64,000 bases of DNA from Unio delphinus (GCA_029339505.1 JAQISU010000166.1:6915501-6979500); one strand, 5' to 3'; shown: positions 37,387-49,095, counted from the first letter of the stretch. Notes: generated by a model from the letters alone, not told the origin. Numbers and translations are program-made.

Positions 37387-39071
37387 CAGTGGAACCCCGC
37401 TATAACGCGCCCCGCCATAACGCGAATTCGGATATAACGCGGTCGTAGCATGGCTCCCGAAATTTCGTATATTCAATCACACATGGAGAAAAAAAATTTG
37501 GAGAAAAGTAAAAAATACAAAACAAGAAATTAACTTCATTTTGGGCATGAGATTAGTTGTGACTTTTAAAATAATATGATCGTGGCATGGTTCCTGAAAT
37601 TTGAAATTCATTTAAGTGTATTTTTATCGGACCGTGAAAATATTTGTTAAACATACGAGAAATTGTGTGTAAAACGTTTATTATAATTTGGTGGAAGAAT
37701 TCGCATATGACTTTTAATAATAAACAATCGGAACTTAACAATTTATCCAGGTTCTTTAAGTGATTTTGGAGAAGTGATCGTGTATGAATTCTAAAATAAT
37801 ACAATATATATAACATACTAGAAATAGTGTGTACAACGCTTGGCTTCTGAAATTTATCAATTTGAACAGGTTGTGGTGAAGCTCTGTATTCTACTCTAGA
37901 AGAGAAAACTGGTTTCATTAGGTTTTTGAATTGTTAAGCTGAAGTAAACATTATCGGAAGTGTTACTTATTACGGATCCATGAGTAAAGCCAGTAAATCA
38001 TCTTTGTGATTGTCTTCCATGAATTCTGCATACAGTCGTTGCTCAAACAATAGCCGACATGGGCTTCTTATTTAACTTCAATCACAGCCAAGCAGCAGAC
38101 AAAGCTGTGGTTGAAACAAGAGTCGCACAATTTAAAAAACATCAAAGGACGAAAGCCGCCAACATGTATGCTGTGCTTGGCGGTGTGATCAAACAACAAA
38201 CAGTTGAAAGTAAATAATATCCACTTTATTATCTGTAAATTAAAAGGGTATGAAATTGTACATCTGTTCAGCTTAATTTTGTTTTATATAAAAAGTGATT
38301 CGTAACCATTGCAGGCCTTCATTACTTAGTTATCGAGCTTTATCTGTGTATAAAAAATATTTTACTGTTATGGAAAAGCAAGTTCAAAAACACAAGTCGT
38401 TTTCACGTTTCTTTTGATGTTCATAAAATCTGAAATAAAAGTTATTTGCACGCTGAAATCATGCATTGATTGTTAATTATTCTTGCAGTTGTCGCATATG
38501 ATAATGTTTCGGTATGAAATTTGTACAGACTTCGTATGTAGACCCGGGAATAGCTGCATGCAATGACCGTACGATATCAGACGGCAAGTAAATGGTTTCA
38601 ATATTTTGTTCATCCTATATTTTACACGACGAATTCAGACTATTACAAAATTATTGAATATTTTAAATCTGTACGATTTTCAATGAAATTACATCCATTA
38701 TGGATGAACTGCATTCCACAACGGCACGGTAGTATACGGTGTTGATACACTTTTCATGATACAGCGATAGTCTGGTATTATAGGTCAATCTGTATTATCG
38801 TTCAAACAAATAAAAATTAGTAAATGTTTTTAATGCACAGTAATAACCTATAAATATATTAGCCATCGATTTTTTTGAATATATCTTAATTAACGCATTC
38901 CAGTTAATATTCATCTAATGATAAGCCGACTTTTGATCAATGTACATGTATACACGTATATGTTCTCGGGAAAAAGTTAAATATTGTAAAACCCAGCATT
39001 AACGCGACCCCGCTTTTAACGCGATCCGATTTTATGGACCCCGATCATCGCATTATAGCGGGGTTCCACTG
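37387..39071. mobile_element. Pogo/Tigger-like DNA transposon
   Basis: Inverted termini CAGTGGAACCCCGCTATAA on both sides, followed by further ACGCG-containing subterminal repeats, flanked by TA (37385-37386 and 39072-39073). No transposase is recognised. Internally there is a duplicated segment with CGTGGCATGGTTCCTGAAAT and CGTAGCATGGCTCCCGAAAT. A short open plus-strand frame lies at 38023-38217. Confidence 0.8.
38023..38217 (+). other. Short exon-like open frame inside the Tigger-like element
   Basis: About 64 codons between stops, including NHSQAADKAVVETRVAQF and KKHQRTKAANMYAVLGGVIK. It looks protein-like in composition. A possible acceptor (TTCAATCACAG, 38087) and donor (AAAGTAAAT, 38208) bracket most of it. 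It matches no family that I can name. It may be transposon cargo, a captured exon, or chance. Confidence 0.25.
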
Positions 39072-39073
39072 TA

Positions 39074-39893
39074 GAAGTTTAAACTATGACGAATGGCACC
39101 ACAACAAATTATCACCAGATGGTATGTTTTGTCACCAAAAACGAAGAAAAATCATCATTTTGCAACAATGACAAAGACCAGCATGATCCATATATAAACT
39201 GTTTGCATGATATTTTCCATACTTGTAAAAGATGAAGAAAAATAAAATTTTGAAGAAAAGAAAAATACATGGATACAAAAACTTCAGCAAACATGGTATG
39301 ATCTTTAACGTTATTTTTCATACTTGTAAAAGCAACAAAATTTGTGTATGAGAAAACACATGCATACAAAATTTCTGGAGCCTTAACACAATCATCTATG
39401 TTTTAATTTGTATGTGATCTCTACCCCCAAAATGACAGTAAACATTTAGACATTATTTTTCATACTTTAAAGTACTTTTTCATGTCCAAGAAATAAACAT
39501 GCATATGAAAGTTCTATAGCCACATCATGCTCGTGTTATATCTGTATTCATATTATAATGGAATGTGCTATAGTGGGGCTACAATGTACTAACTACATAC
39601 CATTGCAAAGGACAACAGCATACAAGTATGACCAATGGTTCTGAAGTACAAGAAACAGAAAATGCACACATCTGGTTACGCGTTAAATTTCAGAATGAGA
39701 ACCTGACTATCTGGCACAACTTATCTCGAACATTTGTTCTGTTTCACTCAGTGTAATTTTTTTTTTTATCTTACATGCCTCAAAATTTTAACCAGTTATC
39801 TCAGGGAAACAAACTCAAAATCTAGATGAATCGTACAACAAGCCTTTTTACGGTTGCTGCATAATGGCAACACCTTCAGACAAACCATGCAAT
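39074..39893. other. CADPS intron 1, nothing recognised
   Basis: Short phrases such as TTTTTCATACTTGTAAAAG recur twice (near 39220 and 39315). No coding. Confidence 0.45.
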
Positions 39894-39899
39894 AATAAG

Positions 39900-41096
39900 C
39901 AAGGTTCCTGCAGATTTAACAAATACAAATTCCATGACTTTTCAAAATCTTCTCCAAGGCGATTTCACAAAACTCATGGACCACACTATAGTATATTGTA
40001 TGTTCAAGTTAATGAAGACAAAGAATGATAACTATCAATGAAAAATAATAAGTTAACAACAAATAAGTTTAATATGAGCATTTTAAATTTATCTTACAGT
40101 ATTAAATAAGAGGACTAGTCAATTTATTTCATTATATGCAAGGAACATGTTAGGCTAAAAAGGCTCCATTGACATATGCTCATGCTAATACCCATCCATG
40201 GGGGTAGGGGTATTAATATTAGTACTAAAGCCATCTGTTCTTAAAGAAATTTGGTGGCAGCTCCTTGATACCAGATGCATTTTGATAGTCCTCTATTCTA
40301 GCTAGAGAATCTTTAAAAAAGTAATAAAAGTTGCTAAGTGTCTCCACTCGGCGGCAATGAAAATGGTATCAAAAACCTTTCAGGTTGTGAACAATTTATC
40401 TCTGCACTGAACATGTCAAACATTAGATCCATCCATTGAAATTTGTAGGAGGTTCCATGTGCTAAGATCTTGGAAGATTGGACACAACTTGCCATAATAG
40501 ACATTTTTGGAAGAAATTAACTTCATTCTGACAAACCGCCAAGTGGTAATTACTTAAAGCTGTGCGGTTGACCATTTTAATTTTCTAATCGAACTATATT
40601 CACCGGAAATCAAGTGAGATCTACTATTAGGGGAACAAACTCGTTATACAAATTGAAGAGAAAAATATAAACGAAACCAAATTAGTACATACCGGTACAT
40701 TGTATGTTCAATCGAAGAATTAAGATTTTTTGGAAGACATTAACTTCATATTGACAGACTGTAAAGTGGTAATTACTCAAAGCGGCACAGCCGACAATTT
40801 GAATTTTCCAATCAAACTAAACTGGAAATCATGTAATAGCTACTGTTAGGGGAGTTACTCTTGTTACATGAAATGAAACCAATTATCAATCATAATTTTA
40901 TCATGTTTTATTTAATTGGTGCTTGGTGCTCTATGAAATTTGAAACAATCAATTTCTTTAACTCCACTGTAAGAATTCCATGACTTTTCCAAAACCTTGC
41001 AAGGTTTTCACAAATTCCATTACTTTTCAAAATCCTTGAAATTTTTTTTTTTAAATTCAAAAACTTTTCAACGATTCCATGACCTGCGGGAACCTG
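39900..41096. mobile_element. DNA transposon remnant with GGTTCC.GCAG termini
   Basis: Left end CAAGGTTCCTGCAG, right end (reverse complement) CAGGTTCCCGCAGG, flanked by AATAAG on both sides (39894-39899 and 41097-41102). Subterminal CCATGACTTTTC motifs recur near both ends, as in known hAT-like non-autonomous elements. The interior holds a direct duplication (about 40497-40655 and 40728-40880, offset about 231). No coding. Confidence 0.55.
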
Positions 41097-41467
41097 AATA
41101 AGGGTAATCACAAGTTCATGGTCTGATAGTTGTCTATTCGATATAAAATTGTTTTTAATATGGTAAATAAAGTAAAACAAGTACCGTATTTTCTGGCCTA
41201 TAAGTTGATACTTTTTTTACTTGAAAGTTGGGGCTTTGACTTGTACTCCAAATCGACTTAGATATGGATTGTGTCATTGAAACTTTAAATAAATTACGTT
41301 CATAACTACAGGTAATAAAATGAACAACAACATGGACGTGCATTCAATAATAATAAAATAAGAATGGACTGTTTATTCAGCTGTGTCAATTTATAACAGA
41401 ATACAGCAGTGATTTGTTCAGAAGTTAAATCACAAGGTATAAAAAGATAGTAACAATATATTTCTTT

Positions 41468-42050
41468 GACCACTTGAGTGATATAAGTGGTTTAACCCTT
41501 TGAACCCTAATCTTACCCATATTTCGGTACAATAACCCGAGCCTCCCTGGCAATTTTGGACAATTTTATAAAAAGTAAAATTTTGCAAAATAAAAGTAAT
41601 ATTATGCCTTAGAATGATAATCCACTATGATATAACAGCAAATATCAAATTGTCTCTTTTCAAACATGCTTATAAAATGCTTTTTATTACTATTACTATG
41701 TAACAAACTGTCTCGAAATTTTGTTCATGTTGTACCATTCATGCAAGATCTATATTTCACTGACCATCTAGCGAACAACATAACACAGGCCGGGATACAG
41801 ACCTGTCGGTTTATGATGATAGATACCTAGGCCGGTATATCTGCCTTTCGGGTATATACACCGTTACAACCGGCCTGTCAGGTTCAAAGGGTTAAGAGTC
41901 CACCTTGGATGCAGGAGACTGCAAGTTCAACTCCAGACAGGTAATACAATAGACTTATAAAAATGACATTCAGCATTAAGAGATTAGTCTTAAGACTGGT
42001 CAGCCTGGTGTCAGGATCATGTGATTGGGTGTGACATGATTACCAGCCAA
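41468..42050 (+). repeat. tRNA-derived SINE split by a piggyBac-like MITE
   Basis: Head sequence GTGATATAAGTGGT resumes after the MITE as TTAAGAGTCCACC. It leads to the B box AAGTTCAACTCC (41933) and a body CATTCAGCATTAAGAGATTA, then GTCAGCCTGGTGTCAGGATC. The body matches the reverse strand of 35690-35870, so it is an interspersed family and not a true tRNA. Confidence 0.65.
41496..41891. mobile_element. piggyBac-like MITE flanked by TTAA
   Basis: Starts CCCTTTGAACCC and ends GGTTCAAAGGG, with TTAA on both sides (41492-41495 and 41892-41895), the piggyBac signature. The 396-bp interior is non-coding and includes several CCGG-rich palindromic steps. It lies within the tRNA-like head of a SINE (41468-42050). 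Confidence 0.8.
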
Positions 42051-42976
42051 ACTTCTCTTCACCTGAAAAATCTAAACATTGCTTTCCTCTGCTAGGAAAG
42101 CAAAAATGACCTCGCCATGTGACTTGTTTCTTAATAAGTACATTTACTGACCATACATTTTGAGATGACCCCTCACGTTAGCCAGGTTCTACTGCTGCAG
42201 AGAAAAGTATTCATCAAGCCAATAATAGCTAGGCCTACTTGATAAAAATTATGCTGACATCAGAGTATCCCCTAAGGCACAAGACTGAGAGTCAAAAACA
42301 ACAATGATGTCAAAACTGGGGGGTCAGACTGATTAAAAAAAAAACTTTGGTATCAAAACTGGGGGTCAAATTAAAATGGGAAGGGGGTCTCTGAAGCACA
42401 AATGAGGTTAAAGGGAAACACTGCTGACTTACAAAATTCTTGCACATTCACAGATGTGTTTTGATTGCTGATTTCCAGATTTCTGCATGTTATCCCTTGA
42501 TAATAAAAACAAACTTGTTTTTGTTAATTATAACAATAGTATGTAAACAGCAATTTGTGCTTTAAGAACAGAATCAGTGATCTGGCTATTTTAACTGTCA
42601 TCTGCATACTATTTCATCATAAAGATTAAAATGTCATGTGAAGCAGCTATGGAAAACTTCCTAATGGCATACATCGCAAAGTGGACATAAACAAAGAAAC
42701 AATCACTGTGCCCAGGACCAGAGTGATTCTACTTGTATCAAATTTTATTGTCTTTTGTCCAAACTTGTAATTTTTTTCAATAATTTAAATTTTTCGAACT
42801 GCATGGTTATTTTGTTCAAACTGACTCAGAAAGATATGGAAGGAAAATGAGGATTCCATGCTGCACAAAAATAAAGAATGTAAGAACAGTGTCACCACAC
42901 CATCAATTAAAAGCTCTGATGTAACCATAATGACAAATACCTTGCAAATATTAGCTTAAGAAAAATTATACATTAC
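42051..42976. other. CADPS intron 1 start, nothing recognised
   Basis: Contains the exon 1 donor at its right edge and otherwise AT-rich sequence. Confidence 0.5.
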
Positions 42977-43774
42977 CTGACATGCATTGTACAAGATCTG
43001 GTGTTCATATTTCTTGACACCAAGAATATTTTGGAACATTTCATATAACTGTTCTTTACTCAAAATGAGTTCCGATGCTGCTGTAGTCAATCTCTGTGGC
43101 TGTTTTCGAGGATCTTCTTCTCCACGAAATATTGCATCGAATTTTGTCATCCATGAACTTAATACTGTCTCTTTACTTAATCCATCAATTTCTGGTAAAC
43201 TTCGTACTCGCTTTTCTATATTATTTTTGAAGACTTCCCTAAAGTCATTGGCAGAACAACCACCACTTCTGACCATGTTTGCAACTCTATCACTTTTTAA
43301 AAACACTTCATAATAGCTTTGCACAGCATTAGTAAATGCCTCATCCGCTACAATGGTTGTCTCTCCGCTTAGAAAAGAATGAAAACGTTCTTTGATTGTC
43401 TGTAGTTGTTGTCTTGTTACTTTAGTTTGCCTTCTTGCCATATCTGTTGGTTGCTTGGCATTAAATGGATACGCTATACATCGCATTACAAACACATACA
43501 ACTGAAGCCGCTTTTTCCTTTCCTCCTCTTCCTTTTCTATCTTTTCGGCATCCTTTTCTATTTTCTCTCTTTCACTTACTAAGGATGGGCTCGGACTAGA
43601 GGGCCTGATGCTATTTGATCTAGAGTGACCTTGCATGCCAGCTATTATGTTTAAGTTATCCCCACTGGCAGAGAGACTTCTCTGGTCAGCGCTTGGGATG
43701 CTGAGTACATCCGAATTTTCATCCTCAGCAATTTCATTGTCTGATTCCTCCTCGCTTGAAGATGGATCAAGCAT
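42977..43774 (-). CDS. CADPS: CADPS/CAPS exon 1 (N-terminal 266 codons)
   Basis: First coding exon of calcium-dependent secretion activator, a cytosolic and vesicle-associated protein that primes dense-core and synaptic vesicles for Ca2+-triggered exocytosis. The start [12 protein letters not shown] is the family N-terminus. It is followed by an acidic and Ser-rich variable stretch, the conserved [12 protein letters not shown], a charged Glu/Lys helix (about residues 68-90), then the nearly invariant [19 protein letters not shown] and later [15 protein letters not shown]. The exon ends in LYNACQ at a GTAATG donor, phase 0. The open frame downstream of the donor (VMYNFS) is intronic. The PH, C2-like and MUN domains of the full protein (about 1,300 residues in animals) are not in this window. 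Identification is very secure; only the species-specific Ser/Asn-rich linker is unusual. Confidence 0.97.
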
Positions 43775-44824
43775 TATGCTGTTTCAATGTTAGACCTTAA
43801 AAAAGCTGGTATAATGGGCAAAATACATACATGGCTTACAAATATCTCTGTTGACTCACGTCAACCACCTCTGATGCTGTACTGTCAAAACGATTTGCAG
43901 AGTGTGCGCATGATTTTCTCGGACATCGGAATTGACCGGAAAATTACGGAAAGAAACGTAAACAAAAATATAATAACAACATTATACAAAAAAAATTCTG
44001 CTTTTAGATAGTAACTTAGTTCTAGTTTCTATAGGAATCTGATAAAAACTAAATCATTATAAATGCTCGACCGGTCAACGCTGACAGACTGGTCACAAGA
44101 CTTTTATTCCACAGTTACAAGTCTGGTTCCCTAACCTCAATATTTCACTCTTTGACCAGAAGAGAAGCGACACCGCTGATTGATTACTTGGATTAACGAG
44201 GTGTGCGTACATGTACATGTATCTCGATAGCGACAGTGGTATCGGGCAATTGATTATATAAATTTGAATGTTATCCCTACGCCGACCAATTTGAAGAGCA
44301 TGACTGTATGTTATGAGTCGCAAAATAGTTCCAAACTAGGATCCACTATTTTGTTTATTTTCTAATACATAAATATTGATTATAATATAAAGTAAGAAAA
44401 CTTCGTCGTGAAATGTGCTAGGAAGTGTTTTTGCAAAAGGTTAATCTCGCTGATGCTTATTGCAACATGACCTTTGTCAAATCTTTAGTTTTGGAGGCGC
44501 GTAAATTGACGTTGCCAAGCATTTAAACTTTAAACTTTGAGGCAAGCATGCAAACAAGCGACAGAGGGAGCAAACGTACCTTTTTTTGGAAGGTCCCTTT
44601 TTTAAAAACTAAAGCTTCATTCAAAAATGAAACTATAAGGTCAATAACGCCAAACTGAAGGCTTTAACTAATCGAAAGTGTATATAAATGGGTTAGTTTG
44701 CAAGTTACTATGTTTTTTGTCCTGGTCTTTATTGGTGTTTTTTTTAAGTATGCAGACGCGTTTACGCGTGGTGACACTTATTTGTGGTCGCACCCTGTCT
44801 ACTGCTGTGAATTAGATGAGTTTC
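43775..44824 (-). promoter_or_regulatory. CADPS 5' flank (presumed promoter and 5' UTR)
   Basis: About 1 kb between the CADPS start codon and the first viral remnant. No TATA box in a convincing position, no CpG-dense core and no upstream exon could be recognised. It must hold the 5' UTR of CADPS unless an untranslated exon lies further upstream. Its role is inferred from position only. Confidence 0.35.
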
Positions 44825-45420
44825 TCATCCAAAGATTTTATCAAGTCCTATATGATATCTTGATCTACGATCATGGAAATGTATTCTTGCACGTGGGAAA
44901 AAGTTTTTTAATTTAATTATATCCATGTCTCCAGTACACCAAGTCTGATTATTATTTCGTAACGTATTTGTATCGAGTCCATTAAATACAACTAAACTAC
45001 TTCAGTTGTCTCTGGTAACTTTTGGTATTTGTTTATATCGACGAGTAACATAAATCACATCTGTGTTGTTATGTCTGCTTCTGGGAAATATTTTTGATGG
45101 ACTTGACTGCTTGTCTAGCATTACGTCGTCGTATACGACGAAATTGTTAATAAATCCATCAAGTTCATCAACACTCGGCGCTTCATCAATATCTGTAATT
45201 AAATCAATAATATCATCAGCTTCTTTTGTTTAATAATTTTGCGTTCTCATTAAAGTCTTTAAGAACATCGTAGCATCTCTGATCATCTACATATTGTGCT
45301 TTCAAATACAATTTATCCCTCTTGATCCATTTCGGTAACAGGTTGAGTGACAATTATTACCATTCAAACCGAATTCGGTAACACTGGATGATGTTTTACT
45401 GGTTCTTGCTTTCGTGTCGC
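44825..45420 (-). pseudogene. Polinton-like packaging ATPase remnant, left copy (A32/FtsK type)
   Basis: Degenerate reading frame of a genome-packaging ATPase. Visible are WIKRDKLYL, the block DIIDLITDIDEAPSVDELDG, the Walker B segment FVVYDDVM at 45119-45142, then RSRHNNTDVIYVTRRY, VVFNGLDTNTLR and a C-terminal YHIGLDKI before a stop at 44825. The Walker A end (near 45.4 kb) is too damaged to read, and in-frame stops and frameshifts are present. A homologous copy in the opposite orientation lies at 56670-57008. The family packages dsDNA into capsids in Polintons and adintoviruses. The identification rests on the block order and the match between the two copies. Confidence 0.72.
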
Positions 45421-45599
45421 TCAGAAATCAATGTTATACAAATATAATAAAAACATGGATCTAAATTGCGTAAAAATGTAAAGCACCCACCCCAACAGAT
45501 GGATTAACAACTATAACAACAAAAAGTAAAAAGCTTGCGTCCCAGGTAAATGTGTGAAATATGGTACAAAAATATATTTATCTCCGTGAGAAAAAAATA

Positions 45600-45900
45600 G
45601 GCCATGATATTGCATGTTTATTACTAAAATAACAAGGAACTCTATGGGGTCAATACCCAGGAGAAAAACATCTTCCAGGATACAATTATTGTGGTCCTGG
45701 TACTCGTCTTGATAACCATGATCAGCCAAAGCCTGGTGAATATACAATAAATGCTATTAATCAAGCATGTCGCATTCATGGTGTAGCTTCTAAAAGTAAA
45801 GATTTATAACAAAGACATATTGCAGATGTAAAGTTGATTCATGCATTCTTTACTTAAAAAAATATATATTTCAGAGAATCAATAGCTAATTCTTAAGTAA
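45600..45900 (+). pseudogene. Parvovirus VP1-like phospholipase A2 domain remnant, left copy
   Basis: The frame reads LPGYNYCGPGTRL, which matches the Ca2+-binding loop (Y-x-G-P-G) of the viral secreted-type PLA2 found in parvovirus VP1 and in some adintoviruses. KPGEYTINAINQACRIHG then occupies the position of the catalytic His-Asp helix, with the Asp apparently replaced by Gly. An Arg/His/Lys segment RHIADVKLIHAFF follows a stop. In functional virions such domains act on endosomal membranes during entry; this copy is broken. It lies between the ATPase and integrase remnants, and the mirror copy has the same arrangement. Confidence 0.68.
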
Positions 45901-45975
45901 TATCCGCGATGATAGGTAAACTAGCATTAGGGGCTGCTAATTAATCAACCAATTATTATAACGGAATCGAATTAT

Positions 45976-46894
45976 AATAGCCCAAGAAGATATTGGAAAT
46001 GTAGAGCACCGTAAACTTGCAGACGCAGCAAATACTACACGTTTTGACGCAGCAGCTTGGTTACCACGACATACATTGTGGCACATGTATCTCCAGCGCC
46101 TAAATGTATAGAATACGCACGTTTTAATGTCAGCGTTCCAAATAAAGTGCATCAGGCGGATACATTATTTTTCACCACACGATACTATTAAAATTGATAG
46201 ACGTCAGTCACGTATTGCTAATGTTGCGAGTAGATATAAAGAAGTAGAGCAGTTAATAGCTAAAGCAGCAACTGAAGCTGCTTCTGCGTTTGAAACAATT
46301 TGTCGGCGAGGGTTTGTACCACAAGGTGGTCTTCGATGACCGCATCCACTGCAGGTTGATCCGGGCAAGGAATTTGTTGGTACAATATCATCGTTGACGA
46401 GAAAACATAACGTCGACATACGACGAGGACACGCCGCTGTTCATCGTGATCAGGCAGTTGTTGAGCGATTTAATTGAACGCTTGCCGCGCGGTTATTTGA
46501 ATATCAATACGCGAAGGAAATAGTTAAAAAAGATATGAGATCTCGCGAATGTGTTACGAGATTACCAAGTGTGATAGCTGCATTAAATAATGAAATTACT
46601 CGTTCAACTACTATTAAACACGTTAATGCAATCACACAAAATGCATCCAATGCTACGACATGACATGACTTTTCAAAACAACCAGTATTAGGTAATGTAA
46701 GATGGTAGTAAAAAAAACGAGCAACTGATCCGATTTTTAGTATTAGAACACACAAAATTTCCAACATAGTAATATTCACGGGTAGACATGCAATATACAT
46801 ATTAGATTCAACTGATCCTCAACGAGGATTTATTCGTGAACAGTTACAAGTAATTCCCGAAGAAGCACAATTACCACCCTCTTCGCTTACGTAA
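45976..46894 (+). pseudogene. Polinton-type integrase remnant, left copy
   Basis: Retroviral-like DDE integrase of the Polinton/Maverick type, broken by several stops and frameshifts. The N-terminal YNSPRRYWK is followed by NVSVPNKVHQADTLFF, then ANVASRYKEVEQLIAKAA, then LQVDPGKEF (second catalytic Asp), then HRDQAVVERF (catalytic Glu), and the C-terminal tract RGFIREQLQVIPEEAQLPP, ending at 46894. The first Asp region is visible as the DVASRYK equivalent, changed to NVASRYK. The family inserts linear viral DNA into host chromosomes with short target duplications. The right-hand homologue at 55105-56090 differs at many residues. Confidence 0.85.
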
Positions 46895-47080
46895 CACCCC
46901 TACGTCGAGTGCATTCAATACAGGTCAGAAGCACATTTTCACGTTTGTGACCAAAACTATCATTTTTATCTACGGTATTTTGGATTACTAAGAATAATAC
47001 GCCACAACATTACTATTTTGCAGCTAGTACAATGACTATTATGTTGCTGTTGTAATGTCACGATACATGCAGCGTCAAGA

Positions 47081-48130
47081 TCAAAACCGCACCTTTTGTA
47101 TTACATTGTTTATAAAACTAAAGATGTTTCTAACAATTTCGCTCTTGGTGCCAGCAGTTTCTGTGAAATCTACAATAACCCTCCGCAACTGAGATATTCT
47201 TTTCACTCGAGACACTGCGAGATAAATTGAGGTTGACCATTCGATACGATCATCAACAATCCATGCAACTGTAACAGTGACGGCCAGTCCATGTCCTGAA
47301 TGCATCGTCATTGCGTTTCCTAACGTTCATGGGGATTTGTCAATTATTATCTCATCTTCAACCACACTAACATCAACTAAAAGAATATCATTTAATACAA
47401 GATTTTGATTCATCGTTGACGATGATGGTATATCAACGTCAATATTATGTTGTCGCATATCTACTGGTCGATGACAATATTGTACAGTTAACTCTGAAAA
47501 CGTCGTTTGTTGTAACTGAAATAATTTCTGCTGACGTGTATCACGAACTATATCTCTACTTGCAACTATTAAGTCGCTCGGTCTCCACCCATCCCTAATT
47601 TCATTTATAGGAGTTTCTGAAAAATTATCTCACGCATTATTTGGCACCGAATTGTGTTCGGTTGTAGTCTGATTAATTTCTTAAACCCTCTTAATTCTGG
47701 ATCAAGCGCTCAATGATCATCAGTTATCTCCTTATAATAATCTACACAATTTTTAAGCCATTCGTCCGGAGACAATCCAACAAAAGGTGGTAGTTGACCA
47801 TGATCTCGACACATGACCACAGCTGTAGTCTTCAATAATAACCAATCGAGAAATATTTTTAACGTTTCAAGCGACAATGATAATCCTTGGAATATATCTC
47901 TCGCCCATTAGATTATGGGTCTGATAATACAAATCGTTCGCTCGTTTATCTTGCGAGTCTGTGTGTAGTGGTTAAAACAACCATATCAAATAAACTCTGC
48001 CGAAATAACTCAATGACAAGAGTTGTTTTACCAGAACATACTGGTCCGTTTAGATAGACAGTCTTACGTCTTGTCACGGATTCATATACATATGGTGTTG
48101 ATGGTAAATTTTATATTTTATTATTTTTTT
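47081..48130 (-). pseudogene. Superfamily 1 helicase-like remnant, left copy
   Basis: Decayed SF1 helicase. Walker A reads GPVCSGKTTLV (48024-48047), followed by LTTTHRLAR. CRDHGQLPPFVGLSPDEWLKN matches motif III of Pif1/RecD-like SF1B helicases (GD.GQLPP). Then come a DPEL block, PSDLIVASRDIVRDTRQQ, VLNDILLVDVSV, and a motif VI-like YLAVSRVKRISQL near 47180. Several stops interrupt it. Coding upstream of Walker A has been lost or is unreadable, whereas the right copy keeps that part. The presumed role is replication of the element. Family assignment is by motif only. Confidence 0.7.
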
Positions 48131-48316
48131 AATAAATATCTTTGATTTCAACGTCGGCGGATTTAGAAGTATTATGCAACATTTATTGTTTTTTCTCCGT
48201 TCGCCCCATGATACATCGTAGGCAGTACTTATATAAAATTGAGTCAGCAAATGTGAATATTTTTCTCGATATAGAGTGAATCCGTAGACTCTGATCGCGT
48301 TGTCAGGACATCTGTT

Positions 48317-48387
48317 TATGTATGTATGTATGTATGTATGTATGTATGTATGTATGTATGTATGTATGTATGTATGTATGTATGTAT
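48317..48387. repeat. (TATG)n microsatellite
   Basis: About 18 tetranucleotides. It produces artefactual His-Thr-Tyr-Ile frames on the minus strand and lies between the left helicase and fibre-like remnants. Confidence 0.95.
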
Positions 48388-48599
48388 CGATTAAACAAAA
48401 CCCAGTCGATAATGTCAATAATAATGTTTATCTTCAGATTTAATGCAGAGTGAATAGTATGTATCATTCTCACAAATTTGTTTTCGAATGTTTCAGCGGA
48501 CCAATCGAAAACAGAGTTTTGATCAATCATGTTGATTATCAAAAAAACATAATAATGGTTTTTTACTTACGAATTATCACGCAGTCCGAATTATGCATA

Positions 48600-49095
48600 T
48601 GGAAATACTAGGGGATGTTAAATATGAAGAAAAAAAATACATGGAGGACGATTCGGTCTGAAATGCATAGACTGGTGAAGACAATATTTCCATCAATGTA
48701 TGCAGCTGGTAAATATTTTGATATGTGCATACCTTCGGTAGAACCTATCGCAGAAAACATTTCTGAATCGGCGTTTTCGACAACGATATTCGTACGCGAG
48801 TACAAAAACCGGCGATACAATAAATGGTCCTTGCAGCAATGCTAATAATAAAATTACTGGTCTTGGAGAACCATAATCAAACGATGACACTGCAACGTAA
48901 AAATACATCGATGATAAAAACATCACATGTACGGACTCGTTAATAACAATCAATACTGGAATGACCTTATTTATAACCGACGTTTCTATTCATGTAAACA
49001 CGTTCTTGAGTTTTCGTAGAAACATAAATTTAGCCATTAATGAATTTTTTTGAAAGTCAACAGACGTTGATATTAAACTCGTTGACTTAATAAAG
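48600..49095 (+). pseudogene. Fibre-like structural protein remnant
   Basis: One frame over 48780-49090 reads TKTGDTINGPCSNANNK, then ITGLGEP, then a damaged KYIDDKNI. This is the G-x-T-(M)-x-G-x-(L)-x-(M)-x-x-N-x-I-x-x-L-x-x-P pattern ending in KxYVD that is widespread in tail-fibre and capsid-associated viral proteins. A second open frame (48615-48845) overlaps it upstream and may belong to the same gene through a frameshift. The position between helicase and capsid-like remnants supports a virion protein. The identification is tentative. Confidence 0.45.

Noticed and set aside
42987..43313. 108-codon plus-strand frame
   Set aside because: It is antisense to CADPS exon 1, whose protein is clearly conserved.
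48074..48542. Frames with repeated His-Thr-Tyr-Ile
   Set aside because: Translation of the (TATG)n microsatellite.
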